Part shown: positions 11,461 to 22,256 of the stretch, piece after piece
Layout of the letters: each line of letters begins with the position of its first letter
Position numbering within the stretch: position 1 is the stretch's first letter
Source of the DNA: Opisthorchis felineus
Taxonomy: Eukaryota > Platyhelminthes > Trematoda > Opisthorchiida > Opisthorchiidae
Direction of reading: 5' to 3'
Assembly (NCBI GenBank): GCA_004794785.1
Contig: SJOL01010838.1
Coordinates: 729,856-793,855, forward strand
DNA: 64,000 nucleotides
Notes under the pieces: model-generated
Seen by the model: the letters and a program-made list of their open reading frames with translations, nothing else
The model's database searches: none
What the model was told of the DNA's origin: nothing
Position numbers and translations under genes: made by a program

Positions 11461-11835
11461 AGTTTTCGCTGAAAAATTAATCCCACTTTTCCGCATAGAA
11501 CGAAAGCCCGACCAGAGGTCAAACATTGCATATGTTGCGCAATATAAAAACAACCATTCTTGTCTGCTAAACGGTTCATCACGAAAACAGGGGGAGAACA
11601 AAAACTGCTGAGTTAACAGAACGTCAGCGTCTGGCTTGATCTGATCTTGCCACTTTGGAAAACTGTGCTCAAAACAAATTCAGTCTTTTCGGGTCAGACG
11701 GGAATTTAGCAAGATCACGCAGCTGCCACAAGGGTAGTTCGTTTGGCTTCTTTGAAAACTCGACTCGAGAAGTGTATCTGTGCAATGAACAGCTGGTTTC
11801 TACGTGGCGAATTTTAGGAGCTTGGTTATATCAAT

Positions 11836-12540
11836 CAATTTCAATGCAATAAATTTATTAGCTATAAACCGTGTACCATAGGCACATTGGTTCCATCTGC
11901 TACAGTTTCAATCAGCTGAAAACGGGAGAGTGTGGGACGTACAACCAGACCTTGGAGGCGAAGGCAAGTTCAGTTTGTTCGGAAATTCGGTAGCTACGCA
12001 TTGAAGGCGATAACCTTGATGACTGCGCGATTGGGCCCTTTCTGCCAATGTCGTTAACCATCATTGATTTGAGTCCTAAGGTCCCCATCCAGGGAGGCGG
12101 CAGTTGCCGACCCGACAAAGTTTACTGGTTAGTGTTTTCATACTTCGTTGCCAGGTCATACACTGTCCACCTCTCTATCGCTTCTACTCAGCACAGGGAT
12201 TGGCGAAAAGAGCTCTGTGAGGCAAACGGTCTTTTGGCATGCGAAGTACATGTCCTAACCAGCGCAGCCTATGAAGCGTGAGTAATTCATCTATCGCGGG
12301 AGAGTTCCTTCTTCCTAAGACCGCCTGGCGGACCTCAGCATTACTAATCCGATGTTCCCACCGGACCTGACCAATGCTTCGGAGACATCGATGTTCAAAC
12401 GCAAACATCTTCCGTATGTCCTCTGGGCGTAGGGGCCATGTTTCTGATCCGTAAAGCAGTACGGATCGAACCACCACACCAACAAACTGACGTCACGTCG
12501 GCGCCATAGGTGCCGGAAAAGCCAGGGCAGCTTTTGCCAA
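11836..12540 (-). mobile_element. 5'-truncated RTE-type LINE copy
   Basis: The minus strand repeats the last 0.7 kb of the LINE at 1575-5640: the same 3' untranslated tail (from about 11856), the same C-terminal coding blocks and a short-repeat tail. The longest frame (12477-12184) reads VRSVLLYGSETWPLRPEDIR, CLRSIGQVRWEHR and LRWLGHVLRMPKDRLPHR without interruption, so this copy is less damaged over that part than the long one. Loss of everything 5' of the C-terminal domain is the usual outcome of incomplete target-primed reverse transcription. The 5' junction carries a small inversion, described separately. Confidence 0.85.
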
Positions 12541-12541
12541 C
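12510..12541 (-). other. Short inverted piece at the LINE 5' junction
   Basis: In the long LINE the order around 2268-2298 is GCCGGAGGTTGCAAAAGCTG and onward. Here about 31 bases of that block are present in reverse orientation next to the same GGTGCCGG boundary (12510-12550). This is the pattern left by twin-primed insertion, though a later small inversion is possible. Confidence 0.55.
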
Positions 12542-12721
12542 CTCCGGCTTGGCAAAGTACCTAAAACCGACTGGCCTTAGGCTAGCACTAAATCCGATGA
12601 CTCCCATTTTGAAAAGCGTTCCATTCCATCTCAGACTGGTGTTGTCTGATCCCCACGTCACGGCGTTTTCCAGTGAATGATCACTAGCTGTATAGAAAAC
12701 TGATAGTTGCTTGTAAAAATC

Positions 12722-13105
12722 TAATACTCATGGGGTCCCTACAACTCTTCTATAGCCCACTATTGGGTTCGTCCTTCTTTGGGCTCATCAGGTAGGTGCA
12801 GTCCGCGAGGCTTTCTCAAATTTGTGTTTCACTTGAACCAAAACTGCACGAAATGCGACAGTCACACTCATTTGCATACCAGTTTGGTTTTCACCGGGGA
12901 CTCACCTGAATCCCGGTTGAACGTCTCGTTTATGATATTGTTCAACAGAATGCACTGCACATAGGTCACCTCAGATTTCAGTCAGTACGACTTGCGAGAT
13001 CTGGGAGTATAATTTCATGCAGGAACCTACTCATAAAGTTCGTTGAAAACTCTTCCACAACCTGCTTCATCGTTGTTTGGAGCTCATTAGGTACGCGAAC
13101 TTTTC
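12722..13105 (-). mobile_element. Hammerhead repeat, tandem copy
   Basis: On the minus strand two hammerhead-like cores lie 299 bases apart (core CTGATGA at 12785-12791 and CTAATGA at 13084-13090) with the shared middle and terminal blocks between. The upstream core has GCCC but GGAC in stem II and GAAC in place of GAAA. The downstream one has a G-to-A at the fifth core position region and a changed stem II. Both look inactive. Confidence 0.7.
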
Positions 13106-13121
13106 AGGCTTTCTTGGTGAG

Positions 13122-13285
13122 TAGATTGGCTCAGTGGTTAGAGCGCGAATTTGCTGACTGGAAGGTCCGTGGTTCGAACCCCTGTCTAGGCTTGGGCAGC
13201 CTGGAAGTATCCCAGCTCTCGTGCTTCCTTCGGGTGGCGTGACAGCTAGGCACCAAAAGGGTGCTACAGCTGAACGAAAAAAGGC
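13122..13285 (+). mobile_element. tRNA-derived SINE
   Basis: Plus strand: TTGGCTCAGTGGTTAGAGCG (box A) and GGTTCGAACCC (box B) 30-40 bases later, as in a tRNA gene and in SINEs driven by RNA polymerase III. The body and the 3' block (GCTAGGCACCAAAAGGGTGC, then TACAGCTGAACG and an A-run) are shared with the other copies. It lacks about 25-30 bases after box B that the copies at 31.4 and 35.0 kb retain. It cannot be a functional tRNA: no acceptor stem closes. Confidence 0.82.
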
Positions 13286-13299
13286 TGTCTCTCTATAAT

Positions 13300-13898
13300 C
13301 CTTTGTTTCGCATGATGCACTTCAGTAGTTTGAATCTCCAAATACCGTACGGTTGGTCCTTCTACATGATGACTTGTGTATGCAAACTCTATTTCGGTAA
13401 TGTATTACGTTAACACCAAAATTCCATAAAAGTCCTTTTGGCCACATTTACTTTTCCGTTGCGATTTCTTATACCAAACATAAGTACCGTTCTGTTTGAC
13501 CACTCTCCACTAATTCAATTTCATTCAGATGGACTCAGTGGTTTCGTTGTTGTCATTATCCAATCTGACCCCTCCCCCTGGCAGTTTCGAACTACATCGT
13601 CGTTTCTATCCACTTCTTGGGCAGAAAGTGCATAACCAAATTTTCAAGGTCAAGTAATCGCAAAAAGTGCACACTGACAACAAACAAGTAAGTGTCTAAG
13701 ATGTTAGTGAAACACTTCAGCACAAACTCGGCATCGCTTCCGGCCCTGACCACAATGGAGGGAACGCTGGAAACGTGGAGCCCTTTGCTCCGTTCGTTGC
13801 ACAAAGCAGTGAGCGAATGGGTGCTGGAACAAATGACCTCATCAAAACAGACATTTTGGCGAGCGATGGAAGCTGGAGTAAGGTTTCAATGCAGGTTC
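13300..13898. other. Unassigned stretch
   Basis: No recognisable feature. The frames entering the triplet repeat at its right end are repeat artefacts. Confidence 0.35.
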
Positions 13899-13935
13899 TC
13901 AACATCATCATCATCATCATCATCACCAAAATCAC

Positions 13936-13969
<34 letters not shown>

Positions 13970-14041
13970 GCCATCAACAGCATCATCTTCATCATCAAAA
14001 GCGTCATCATCAGCATCGTCATCATCAACGTCATCGTCACC
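13899..14041. repeat. (ATC/CAT)n triplet microsatellite
   Basis: Around 140 bases of CAT units, pure in the middle and interrupted toward the right by CAG, CTT and CGT triplets. It produces long serine, methionine or isoleucine runs in several frames, none of which is credible as a protein. Confidence 0.95.
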
Positions 14042-14872
14042 ACTGACAGCAATGCACCAGTTATATATACTGTTTCCGTGTGATGCGGCATGAAGGTACT
14101 TTCATCTGTAACGGTCATGGATGTAAATGGACTGAGATACTCCCAGGGCATCCAATCCTTGACGGGAGGGCGATTGGGGCTTTCAACCAAAGGCTTTGTC
14201 TCAAAACCTCACCTCAAGACAAAGGTGGTTGGTTAAGGACTATTTGAGTTGCTCAAAGTCTAAATAACCAATTGCCGCACTTGTTCCATCCCTCAACCTG
14301 GAGGACCGGAACAGTGCGTTTGTCAGACCTCGACCAACCTGGTGAGAGAGAATCTGTGGATGCTGCAAAGGCATTCTCCAGGTTACTGAGCTAGGCAAGC
14401 CGTCGCACCACGTACGTGTTCTCTGGCAACAGAAGTTGAGTCATATCCGTTTGCGTTGTACGCCGAAAGCGACGCCAAAAAACGGAGTCGACGAATTTTC
14501 GTGATTATTTTAAAGCAAAAAATCGCTAGAACTGACGTTACCAGAGTGACATAGGTGTCTGGTGATCGAGGAAGCTGGGCGGTGACCAACCACAGCAAAC
14601 ATGATCTGGTCTGTCCGGCCCAACTTAGTGAAGCATTTTTTGCACGTATTTCACGTCTGTGTTCAGTTCTGCGAATGCTGGTGGACTAATCAATAAAGTT
14701 TCATGTTCAGAAAACTCACTGTTGCTTTTAGATCTGCTGCAGGGATGTCTCCCTCGTTTGAAACAGCGGTTATGATTGTGACGTGTGATAACCTCGTTTG
14801 AGTGCGGCATTCCAAATCCATTGGTTGCACCTGGTTGTGACGTCCCCCTTGCACGGGCGGATGGAGAAAATT
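14042..14872. other. Unassigned stretch
   Basis: No recognisable gene or repeat. Frames up to about 70 codons on the minus strand carry no known motif. Confidence 0.35.
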
Positions 14873-15214
14873 CTTTTTAATAGAGATTAGGTCTCGCAAA
14901 TGGAGCCAATCTATGCTGAAAAGCTAAGAAGCGTTGTACAGTTGTTCCATCTTTATTGGAGGTCATCCGTAGTGAGCCTCTCACGAAACTCCAGCAGTGA
15001 GTTTTGAACCCCCGACCTCTCGGTTAGTAATTTGAAAACTGGGACATTTGGCCACAAACTATCAGGAAGGTAGGTGATTCGAGACTCCTTAGTGAAATTT
15101 CGTGAAATGCACATTGTTGATGATGCTCGATAAGGACGAAACAGGTTTACATCGCTTCTCAGTTTTTGAGCATGGACCCACTTCACTTACAGGACGAAAT
15201 CTCCATTAAAACGC
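14873..15214. mobile_element. Family B TIR element (MITE-like)
   Basis: The left end (14877-14932, with GGAGCCAATCTATGCTGAAA) is the reverse complement of the right end (15152-15210, ending GACGAAATCTCCATTAAA) over roughly 57 bases with scattered mismatches. The same terminal sequence closes the foldback at 37796-38036. The interior is non-coding. A cut-and-paste origin with a transposase supplied elsewhere is the simplest reading, but no target duplication was confirmed. Confidence 0.65.
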
Positions 15215-17507
15215 ATTTCTTTTCTGCTGTTCACCTTGGCTCAGCTGGAGAAAGAACCTACTGTGGTGTAAAACAAACTTCCCAGGACAGTTGTTCGTTC
15301 TTAGTGTGTCCTTGAGAATCTGTGGTCCACGCTGCAGAGTACCTGGAATGCATGCTCTGCTAAGTAATATATGCGCACGTGATTGTTCGCAATCTAGCAG
15401 ACAGTAGCTGGGAAAATTTTGTCATTGTTGTGCCCATGTCGGCTTGGGTGGGACTGAGCAGTTCATTGCCCATTTGTCTAAAAAGGCAGCCCAGTTTCCT
15501 AGATCGCCCCTCCCCATCAGGTTGACTGAGTCTAATTCTTTGAAGTAATCACGATGAGTCATCGACCCGTTTGTTGAAGTTTCATTGAGATCACAATCAT
15601 AACCACGCCCAGTCCGTACGTTCTCTACGCTTACTTCGGTGGACATTTTCCACATTATCGAATGTCCAGCAACCCTACCGTCGTTTTTTTTCTATTCTGG
15701 GCCTCTAATAGGATTAGGAATGCCTGTCTATTCTGAACATGTTCATCGTTTTCGCTTAATAGCAGTTTGCGGAATTGTACCATCTTGCCCCACGCTGTCA
15801 GAACACAACTTCAAAGAGCATTGTCAATTTACCTCGAATTTTACTGCAGTTGGTCTAGCTTATTGAAGTCGACCATTCCTACTTGATCACAACTGCTGGT
15901 TGAAGTCCTCAGATCTATTAACCGGACAACACTAGTTCGAACCCGTTCGGTACCGAAATAACTAAACCTCAAAGGGCTATTAAAAAGTAACCGAGTGAAT
16001 ATTGCACTTTTCCAAATGTAGTGTAGTCCAAATGTGCTTCACCTCAAATGCACTTCACTTCATTATTTTTGTTTCGGGAAGCATTTGACTTGCAAACAAG
16101 AAGCCAGTTTGGTACGATTAGGGTGGTATGCATCCCGGTGCTTCCGGTCCTGAGCTAGATCTTACATTGTCAATGGTTTCATCAGAGTAGAACCGTTTTC
16201 ATTAGTTTTTTTGGGTGTTTATGATTGTAGAATTGGAGTTGTTTCCTATAAATCGATACGAGCATTGCATTCCAATGGTCATAAATTTGATGTGTATCTT
16301 CACTCAGCTAAATGAAAGTTGCGGTAAACATTTTTAACCGTTTCTTCAAAACAAGCCAACTTCGATGGAATTCCATCTGATTGCCCAGACTGGGGATTTT
16401 TTATGAGCCCATCGTTGGCAGGATGGCCATATATGTGGCTGTTTTGTTGCGAAATTCACAGCCTAGAGGTAAAATACTGGCTTTAAAATGGTTTGTCAAC
16501 TTGATGGACATAGAGAAATATATAACAGTTTCGTCCGTACGGACCAGATGATTAGATCTCTTAGATACATCACGCCACCAATTTGTTGGTTTGTGGTATC
16601 GATCCCAAACAACCTCGGGTTTTAATAGTTGATTGACTTGCTTCCTCTGTACTATGTTTTCAAGGTTCATATTTTTCATTAGACTGGTTGAGTGCAGTGT
16701 TGAAAAGTGTTAGGTTCATTTGACGATGATCAGGATACGGGGACCTGAATCACATACCTGTCGGATGCAGCAGCATTCCTACGCCAGTGTGACCTGACTG
16801 AATGCCTAACATTTGGATCGGATTTACCGGACCCCTTCACCATAGCTGAAGAGCCACGAACCGTTTGCGCCGAGCCGACTGTGGTCACTCATATGTGCCG
16901 CTGCCGTTGGTGTGGACCTGAGGGATTAAAATCGACGACCGAAAATGCAAAGCCATCGGCTGAGCACCTGTAACACTTACCTAAGTTTCAACATGACACC
17001 TCACTTGTCTCAGTATAGTGCCCTTCACGTGCCACAGGGAACCATCCATTGGCAATCCACTAAAGAGGTAACGGATAACCATACACTGATTGATACTGTT
17101 GTCTTTAGGATGAAAACGGAACAGACTTACCTAGGTTTCGGGTGGTTACTTTTAGCAGGTGGACCGTGAGTGTGCCGGTGGCTCAAAACGCCAATCCTAC
17201 AAATCCAAGGCGCTTCCGCATGTTGCGTAATCCCACGGTGTCAAGAATGCACCTAGGAGGTTTGTCCTCTTTCGAATAACTTGCAGTAGTGAGATGCAAT
17301 ACACCTGAGTGTTTTCATGCCGATCCCCAGGCCATTCTCTTGAGTGTAAGGTTTTCATATGAAATAAAACGGAAGTTACAGTTTTCAAACTTTCCTGAAG
17401 GCTGTCCCCATAGAGGAACTTTGGGCGTCCCCGATTTCAAACTCCAGTCTTTAGCTGACCGTAGAAAAACTGTTTTGGGAAGTAAGTTTCGGTTATTCGC
17501 TCCAAGT
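15215..17507. other. Unassigned stretch
   Basis: About 2.3 kb without recognisable content. The frames at 15422-15655 and 16401-16679 (minus) and 15639-15866 (plus) show no known domain. Confidence 0.35.
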
Positions 17508-17682
17508 GTATCGTTCGTTCAGCTGTAATACCCTTTCGGGGCATAGTTGCCATGCCAACTGATGGGAGAGCGAGGGCTGAGATACTACCAAGTTGCCCAA
17601 GACTAGACAGGAGTATTCGAGATGCCGATGTTTGGTTCCGGTCGGTAATTTTGGGTGCCTAAACCACTGAGCCATTTCGAGT
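17508..17682 (-). mobile_element. tRNA-derived SINE, degraded
   Basis: Minus strand: TGGCTCAGTGGTTTAGGCAC at the head, a damaged box B, the shared body, then the 3' block with GCCCCGAAAGGGTATTACAG and CTGAACGAACG. No clean target duplication visible. Confidence 0.7.
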
Positions 17683-18319
17683 TCTATGTGTCCCAACCAG
17701 TGGATCCGGTTTTGCATCAGATTGCTTGCTCTTCGAAGAACTTTGATGTTCGTCGTTCGGTCTTTTCATTTGATCCGAGTGACGCTGGGTAGACAGTGCA
17801 ATTGCAAACGGTCAGGAACCCGAATGTGACGCTTGTATAGCATTCAGGTCTCGCTGACGTAACAACAGCACAGTAGCCCGATAAATCGCAACCTTGGTGT
17901 GTATGCCCAAGTGATGAATAATCCAGACGCGTTTTACAAGGCTTTTGCAGTTCGTACGTTCATTTCGCCACAATCCTTCAGGTCTGTGAATGATCTCTTG
18001 CCGATATCCGGACAGCAAGCTGTATAAAAAACACTTAGCAGATTACTTGCTGTCTTATGCTGAGCCCAAGCAGCAAGCCGCTGCAACTCTGTTCCAGAAT
18101 ACTAAAATTGGGCACAGTCGCCCACAGAGAGCAGGGCGCGAAAACTGGGCTTGCGCAGCAGTGTTTTGGTCGAGAAATCCGCCAGATTGAATGAATTGTC
18201 GTACAAACAGTAATGGATGGATATGGAAAATTTTTAATGGCGGATGGTGGCTGAACAGAAGCTAAATAGGGCTGGTTCTTTCCAGAAGTTGGCGGACAGT
18301 AGAAGGTCCCACTGAGTAG
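17683..18319. other. Unassigned stretch
   Basis: No recognisable gene. It ends where the inverted terminal block of a hammerhead repeat begins. Confidence 0.35.
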
Positions 18320-18865
18320 CGAAATACACGCATTTTCAAACAAATTTGGTTTTGCGGGAAACTCATCTGGAACCCAGCTGAGTCTCTCGTTTATGATATT
18401 TTCAAGCAACTGAATGTGCTGCACCAGGCCACCTCATGGTTCAGTTGGAACGATATTCGAGATATCGCGATACATGTACAATCGTAATACACTACTCATA
18501 ATGTTGCTGAAAATTCTTCGACAGCCCACGACCGGTTTCGCCCTTCTTGGGGCTCATCAGGTAGGCACAGTCCCCGAGTTTCCGTCAACCATATGTTTCA
18601 CTTGAACCCAGAGTGGACAGATTTCGGCAAATATATCCATGTGCATATCAATTTGGTTTCCACGGGAGACTCACCTAAATCTTTTGTTTATGATATTCCT
18701 CAAATGAAGTATACTTCGATATCTCAAATATCGTACCAAGTGAAACATGAAGCGGCCTTTGTGCAGCACATTCATTCGAAGAATATCATACAAGAGAGAG
18801 ATTCAGTCGAGTCTTCCGTGAAAACCAAATTGATTTGCAAATGAGTGCATTTCTCGCGTTGTCAG
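18320..18865 (-). mobile_element. Hammerhead repeat bounded by inverted terminal blocks
   Basis: Order from left to right: terminal block in minus orientation, hammerhead (minus), middle block (minus), then after a switch near 18708 the terminal block in plus orientation. Both outer ends are the same sequence facing outward (AAATACACGCATTTTCAAAC on the left, TTTGCAAATGAGTGCATTTC on the right), so the element has inverted ends of about 150 bases. Such mixed direct and inverted arrangements are typical of Penelope-like elements, which are known hosts of hammerheads. No reverse transcriptase is seen here, so it would be a non-autonomous derivative. That link is inference. Confidence 0.75.
18509..18582 (-). 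ncRNA. Type I hammerhead ribozyme, intact core
   Basis: Minus strand: CTGATGA (18560-18554), stem II GCCC/GGGC with a loop of about six bases, GAAA (18539-18536), then CCGGTC. The predicted cut is after that C, between 18530 and 18529. Stem I inner arms GCCTAC (18566-18561) and GTGGGC (18529-18524) pair over six positions with one G-U, and outer arms near 18582-18576 and 18516-18509 extend it after an internal loop. Every invariant core base of the family is present. Stem III is only CC/GG with no loop, which in known minimal hammerheads requires two molecules or tandem copies to pair. A self-cleaving role is inferred from the sequence and was not shown. Confidence 0.82.
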
Positions 18866-19689
18866 ATTATTTGTGAAAGTTCTGGAAACTGCGGATCTGC
18901 TTCTTCCGTCTAAGCTAGAGTCCGATTTCCGTGAAATGTATTCGTGGAATACCTAAAGTTTGTTTTTAAACGTCTGATCCTACTACACGTACGGCCACTT
19001 TAGGCGAGGTTGTGATTCTGTTGTTCTTGAATATATACTTGCCCTGTGACTAGAATGGACTTCAGACGTTTTCGTCTTTGCTGGAAAATGGGTGAACTAT
19101 TTGATGAACACCTCCCAAGCAGACGGGCTAGTAATTCAAGATGTTCCCATCAGCTGTGGATGGTTTGTACCATGTCCACAGGGTTTTAAGTCACGTGGCA
19201 GGAGACCCTTCAGTTGTACAATGATATCACCCAGAATTCACTTAAACTCTAGTTGGTTTCATTTTGTCTTGCTACAAGATGGCCTGTCTCACGTAAGGAT
19301 TTTTACCTGAAAAGGAGAATTTCCCTGCTAGTTATCGGCAGTACGTGTAATGACCTTCCCAACCCGATAAGCCTTGTCAAGCAGTACAGCTCTTCTGATT
19401 GACAGAGTTTGTTTGCAAAATATAGGATCAATTATTTAAATAAATCTTGGATGATCATTCAGGCTTCGCGGGTTACTGTGGATGTTGATTTTGGTTTAAA
19501 AGTTGCCTTACTACAATAACTTTAGACCCAAATAAGAATACGATGAAAGTTTAAAAAACAAGCTTGAAGCCAGTGCAAAATCACCACTGACTTTATCCAG
19601 GTAACCGAGTAATTCAAGGGTCTTCTTGGACCAAAAGTCGCAACTTGAGGCGAAGTGTACTCATATGCAAATTAGGCTGACGTCAACTA

Positions 19690-20120
19690 ATCCCAGTATG
19701 AAACTCTCATTTTTTATATCTCTCAAGTGAATATGCTACACCAAGGCCGCCTCCTGATACAGTAGGCACAATATTTGTGACACCACACTACTTATGAAGT
19801 CGGTGAAAAATCTTCATCAGCCCAAAACCGGTTTCTTGGGACTCTTCAACTGAAAAAAATAAACCGACGTTTTCACAACGCATTCAGTTGAACAATGTCA
19901 TAAACAAGGGATTCAGCTAGGAAGTAGTTTCGTCTTCCTTCAAAAACGAATCCGAGTATTCCGTGAATTGCGTCCAATTAGAGTACAAGTGGAACATAGG
20001 GATGGCGGAACCTCGGAAAATGCACCTACCTGATAAGTCCCAAGAAGGACGAAACTGGTCGTGGACTGTCAAAGAGTTTTGGCAACCCTATAGGCGGTTT
20101 CCTCAAAAAATATTCTGGGA
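19690..20120. mobile_element. Hammerhead repeat, rearranged copy
   Basis: The left part (to about 19850) is in minus orientation with a deleted ribozyme centre. The right part (19880-20115) is in plus orientation with a nearly complete ribozyme segment. It keeps the shared AGCAACCTTATGAGTAG-like flank in altered form. Confidence 0.65.
20011..20082 (+). ncRNA. Hammerhead ribozyme motif, one core change
   Basis: CTGATAA (20030-20036) differs from the core at G8, which acts in catalysis, so this copy should be inactive. Stem II is GTCC/GGAC (20037-20040 and 20047-20050), a paired change from the GCCC/GGGC of other copies. GAAA follows at 20051-20054, then CTGGTC. Confidence 0.65.
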
Positions 20121-21624
20121 CAGATAAGAACCCTTAAAACTTGGTCAGATTGGTTTATTCTTGGGGGGGGACTAATCAGGGAATACTCCGCGTTTCCGAT
20201 TTTACATAACGTTTGTATTAACCTTCAGCCAAGCATCCAAGATCTCTTGCAGTCTCCGATATCCTTTCCTGGCCCCGGTTCTTCAGTCTCGGTTTTCTCC
20301 GGTTTGAGCAGCAAGCTAGTTCGCTAGCATGGATCTGAATGTCAATCCGTTTTGAGGGATTTCGCTGTCAGCTTTCTCGTCTTCCTAAAGTCAGTAGTCC
20401 TTTCTTACTGATTGTTTTGTGTTTCTTTAAGCTTTTCGGCTGGTCATCCTCAAGTTTTCAATGTATATCTCGTTTTTCATACCACTATAGTGTGACACAA
20501 TCCAACAATAAGGAAGACTGACTTACATCCCTCTGAAATGCTCAATCGGTGTTTAAAACTGTGCGAAATCAGCCTAGTTCCCACTTGGTTTCTCAGCCCA
20601 ATCCATTTGCCTTGAGAATGGCGCCCGATCAGTAACCGTGTCGGATTAGGCGTGATTTGCTTGCAATAAACCTTTATCAGAAAAAACGTCAGAAACTCTT
20701 GTGCGGCTTCGACATGCATTCGAGGAGACAGTAATCCACTCTACATTTACACTTTTAAGGATGTACGAACCGAGAAGCAAAAGGTACTCAGAAAACAACG
20801 GGTAAAAACTTTACTTCTCGACAGTGCTTTAACCCTACGATTGATTACTATTGAAAAACTTAAGTTGGCTAGGCGGTGACTGTTCGTTTCTTTTATGGAG
20901 AACCAAGCGATCTTTGTCGCATCGGCAAGGACCACGAATAGCTTACGTCTCAAGGTATGAATATATAGAAATCTAGGCTATCTGATTGGATTAAAGGCCA
21001 CACAACTGAATTTTTTGCGTAAGTGGAATGACAGCGCTGTTGATTGGAGCACTTAGATTAACCGTGGTTGAGATCATGACCCATCAGATATTTCACGACT
21101 TGCCTGCCTCATCACAGGCACGTCGTGGGATCCTTTTTATGAAAGATTCGGTCGCCGTTCGTCAGATGTCACCAAGAATGCTCACGCTTAAGCAGAAACC
21201 GATCAGCATGCATTCGGAAAGCCATGCTCTCTATTTGGGAACACTGGTGCCAACGGTCACCTAATTTCCGGTCTCGTTTTTAGGTTCCTGACGACGCCCA
21301 TCAATCCACAAGACAGGCGCAAGTTAGTTCCTCTGCGAAGGGTGCTTATCTAAGAAACAGATCGAAGGGACCCATTTCGGTGACAGACTCTTCAACGTAC
21401 AAACCTCACTGTTTCAACCACCACAGTGTAATTGTCAGTTTCCTTGAGTGTCGCTCATCAAATCGAAATTGTCTCTTTTTGTTCACCATTAGGGTCTTCT
21501 GCTATATCAAGCAAGACAGCAACTGTTCTCGTACTGGGGACCGGTCAACTTTTCTAAGGTTATGGGATCTCGGGCAGTTGCATTTTTGCTATTGAAGAGA
21601 AAGTTTGGTAGCTTGTCGTTGTTT
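20121..21624. other. Unassigned stretch
   Basis: Contains a G9 run near 20163. Frames up to 80 codons have no recognisable motif. Confidence 0.35.
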
Positions 21625-22256
21625 TGTTCGCTGAGCTGGGCACTCTGATTGTAAACGTTTCATCACCAATTGAGGTGACATCATCAGTGCGTTGTTCGGG
21701 AGCCTAGTGGAGTGTAGCGATGGTCGGTATTAGTGCGTAGAGTAGTGTTGCGTTCGTGCGTGCGTGCGTGTTTTTATACGTTCTGCTACAGAGACACTAG
21801 AAACGGAATGGAACTAGATCCAATTTACGCAAAACTACTTTCAAAGGACGACTACCTCAACCGGAAAACTCAAAGAGAGCCGAATATCAGATTAAAAACC
21901 AAGAAACAAGAAATTGCTTGGAATTTGATCAACGGAGGTCACAAACTGAAACGAAGAGGGGTCAAGGACAGAGGCCACTCCGGCATCAACCATAGTACGA
22001 CACCACGGTAGGCCAAACTCAATGGTCACGTGGTTATCGATTAATCAAGATACTGGATAACAGAGTAACTGATGGAACTGCCCAACCGAACACCTAATCG
22101 TGATTGGTCAGCCCCGGCTAGCAGCACGTATATTAGCACACACGGAACACTACTCAGCGCACAACCACCGACCCATCGCTACGCCCCTCTACACCCCCTA
22201 ACAATACGCTGATGATGGTGATGAAATCTTTGCAATCAAATTGCCCAGGTGAATTT
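21625..22256. mobile_element. TIR element, family A, long copy
   Basis: The left arm (about 21627-21790) and right arm (about 22120-22255) are inverted copies for more than 120 bases. Both contain the family A end motif (GAGCTGGGCA, TTGCAAACGTTTCATCACC-like) and then a matching stretch through TGTAGCGATGG and AGTAGTGTT. The right arm lacks about 12 bases (AATTGAGGTGAC). Between the arms a 92-codon plus-strand frame (21733-22011) is basic and lysine/arginine-rich (RRGVKDRGHSGINHSTTPR at its end) and resembles nothing I know. A CGTG run lies at 21749-21771. Size and TIRs fit a non-autonomous DNA transposon or foldback element. Confidence 0.7.

Noticed and set aside
13122..13200. Possible functional tRNA gene
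   Set aside because: Box A and box B are present but no acceptor stem or full cloverleaf closes, and six diverged copies share a non-tRNA body.
13692..14190. Long frames rich in serine, methionine or isoleucine
   Set aside because: They are translations of the CAT microsatellite in different frames.
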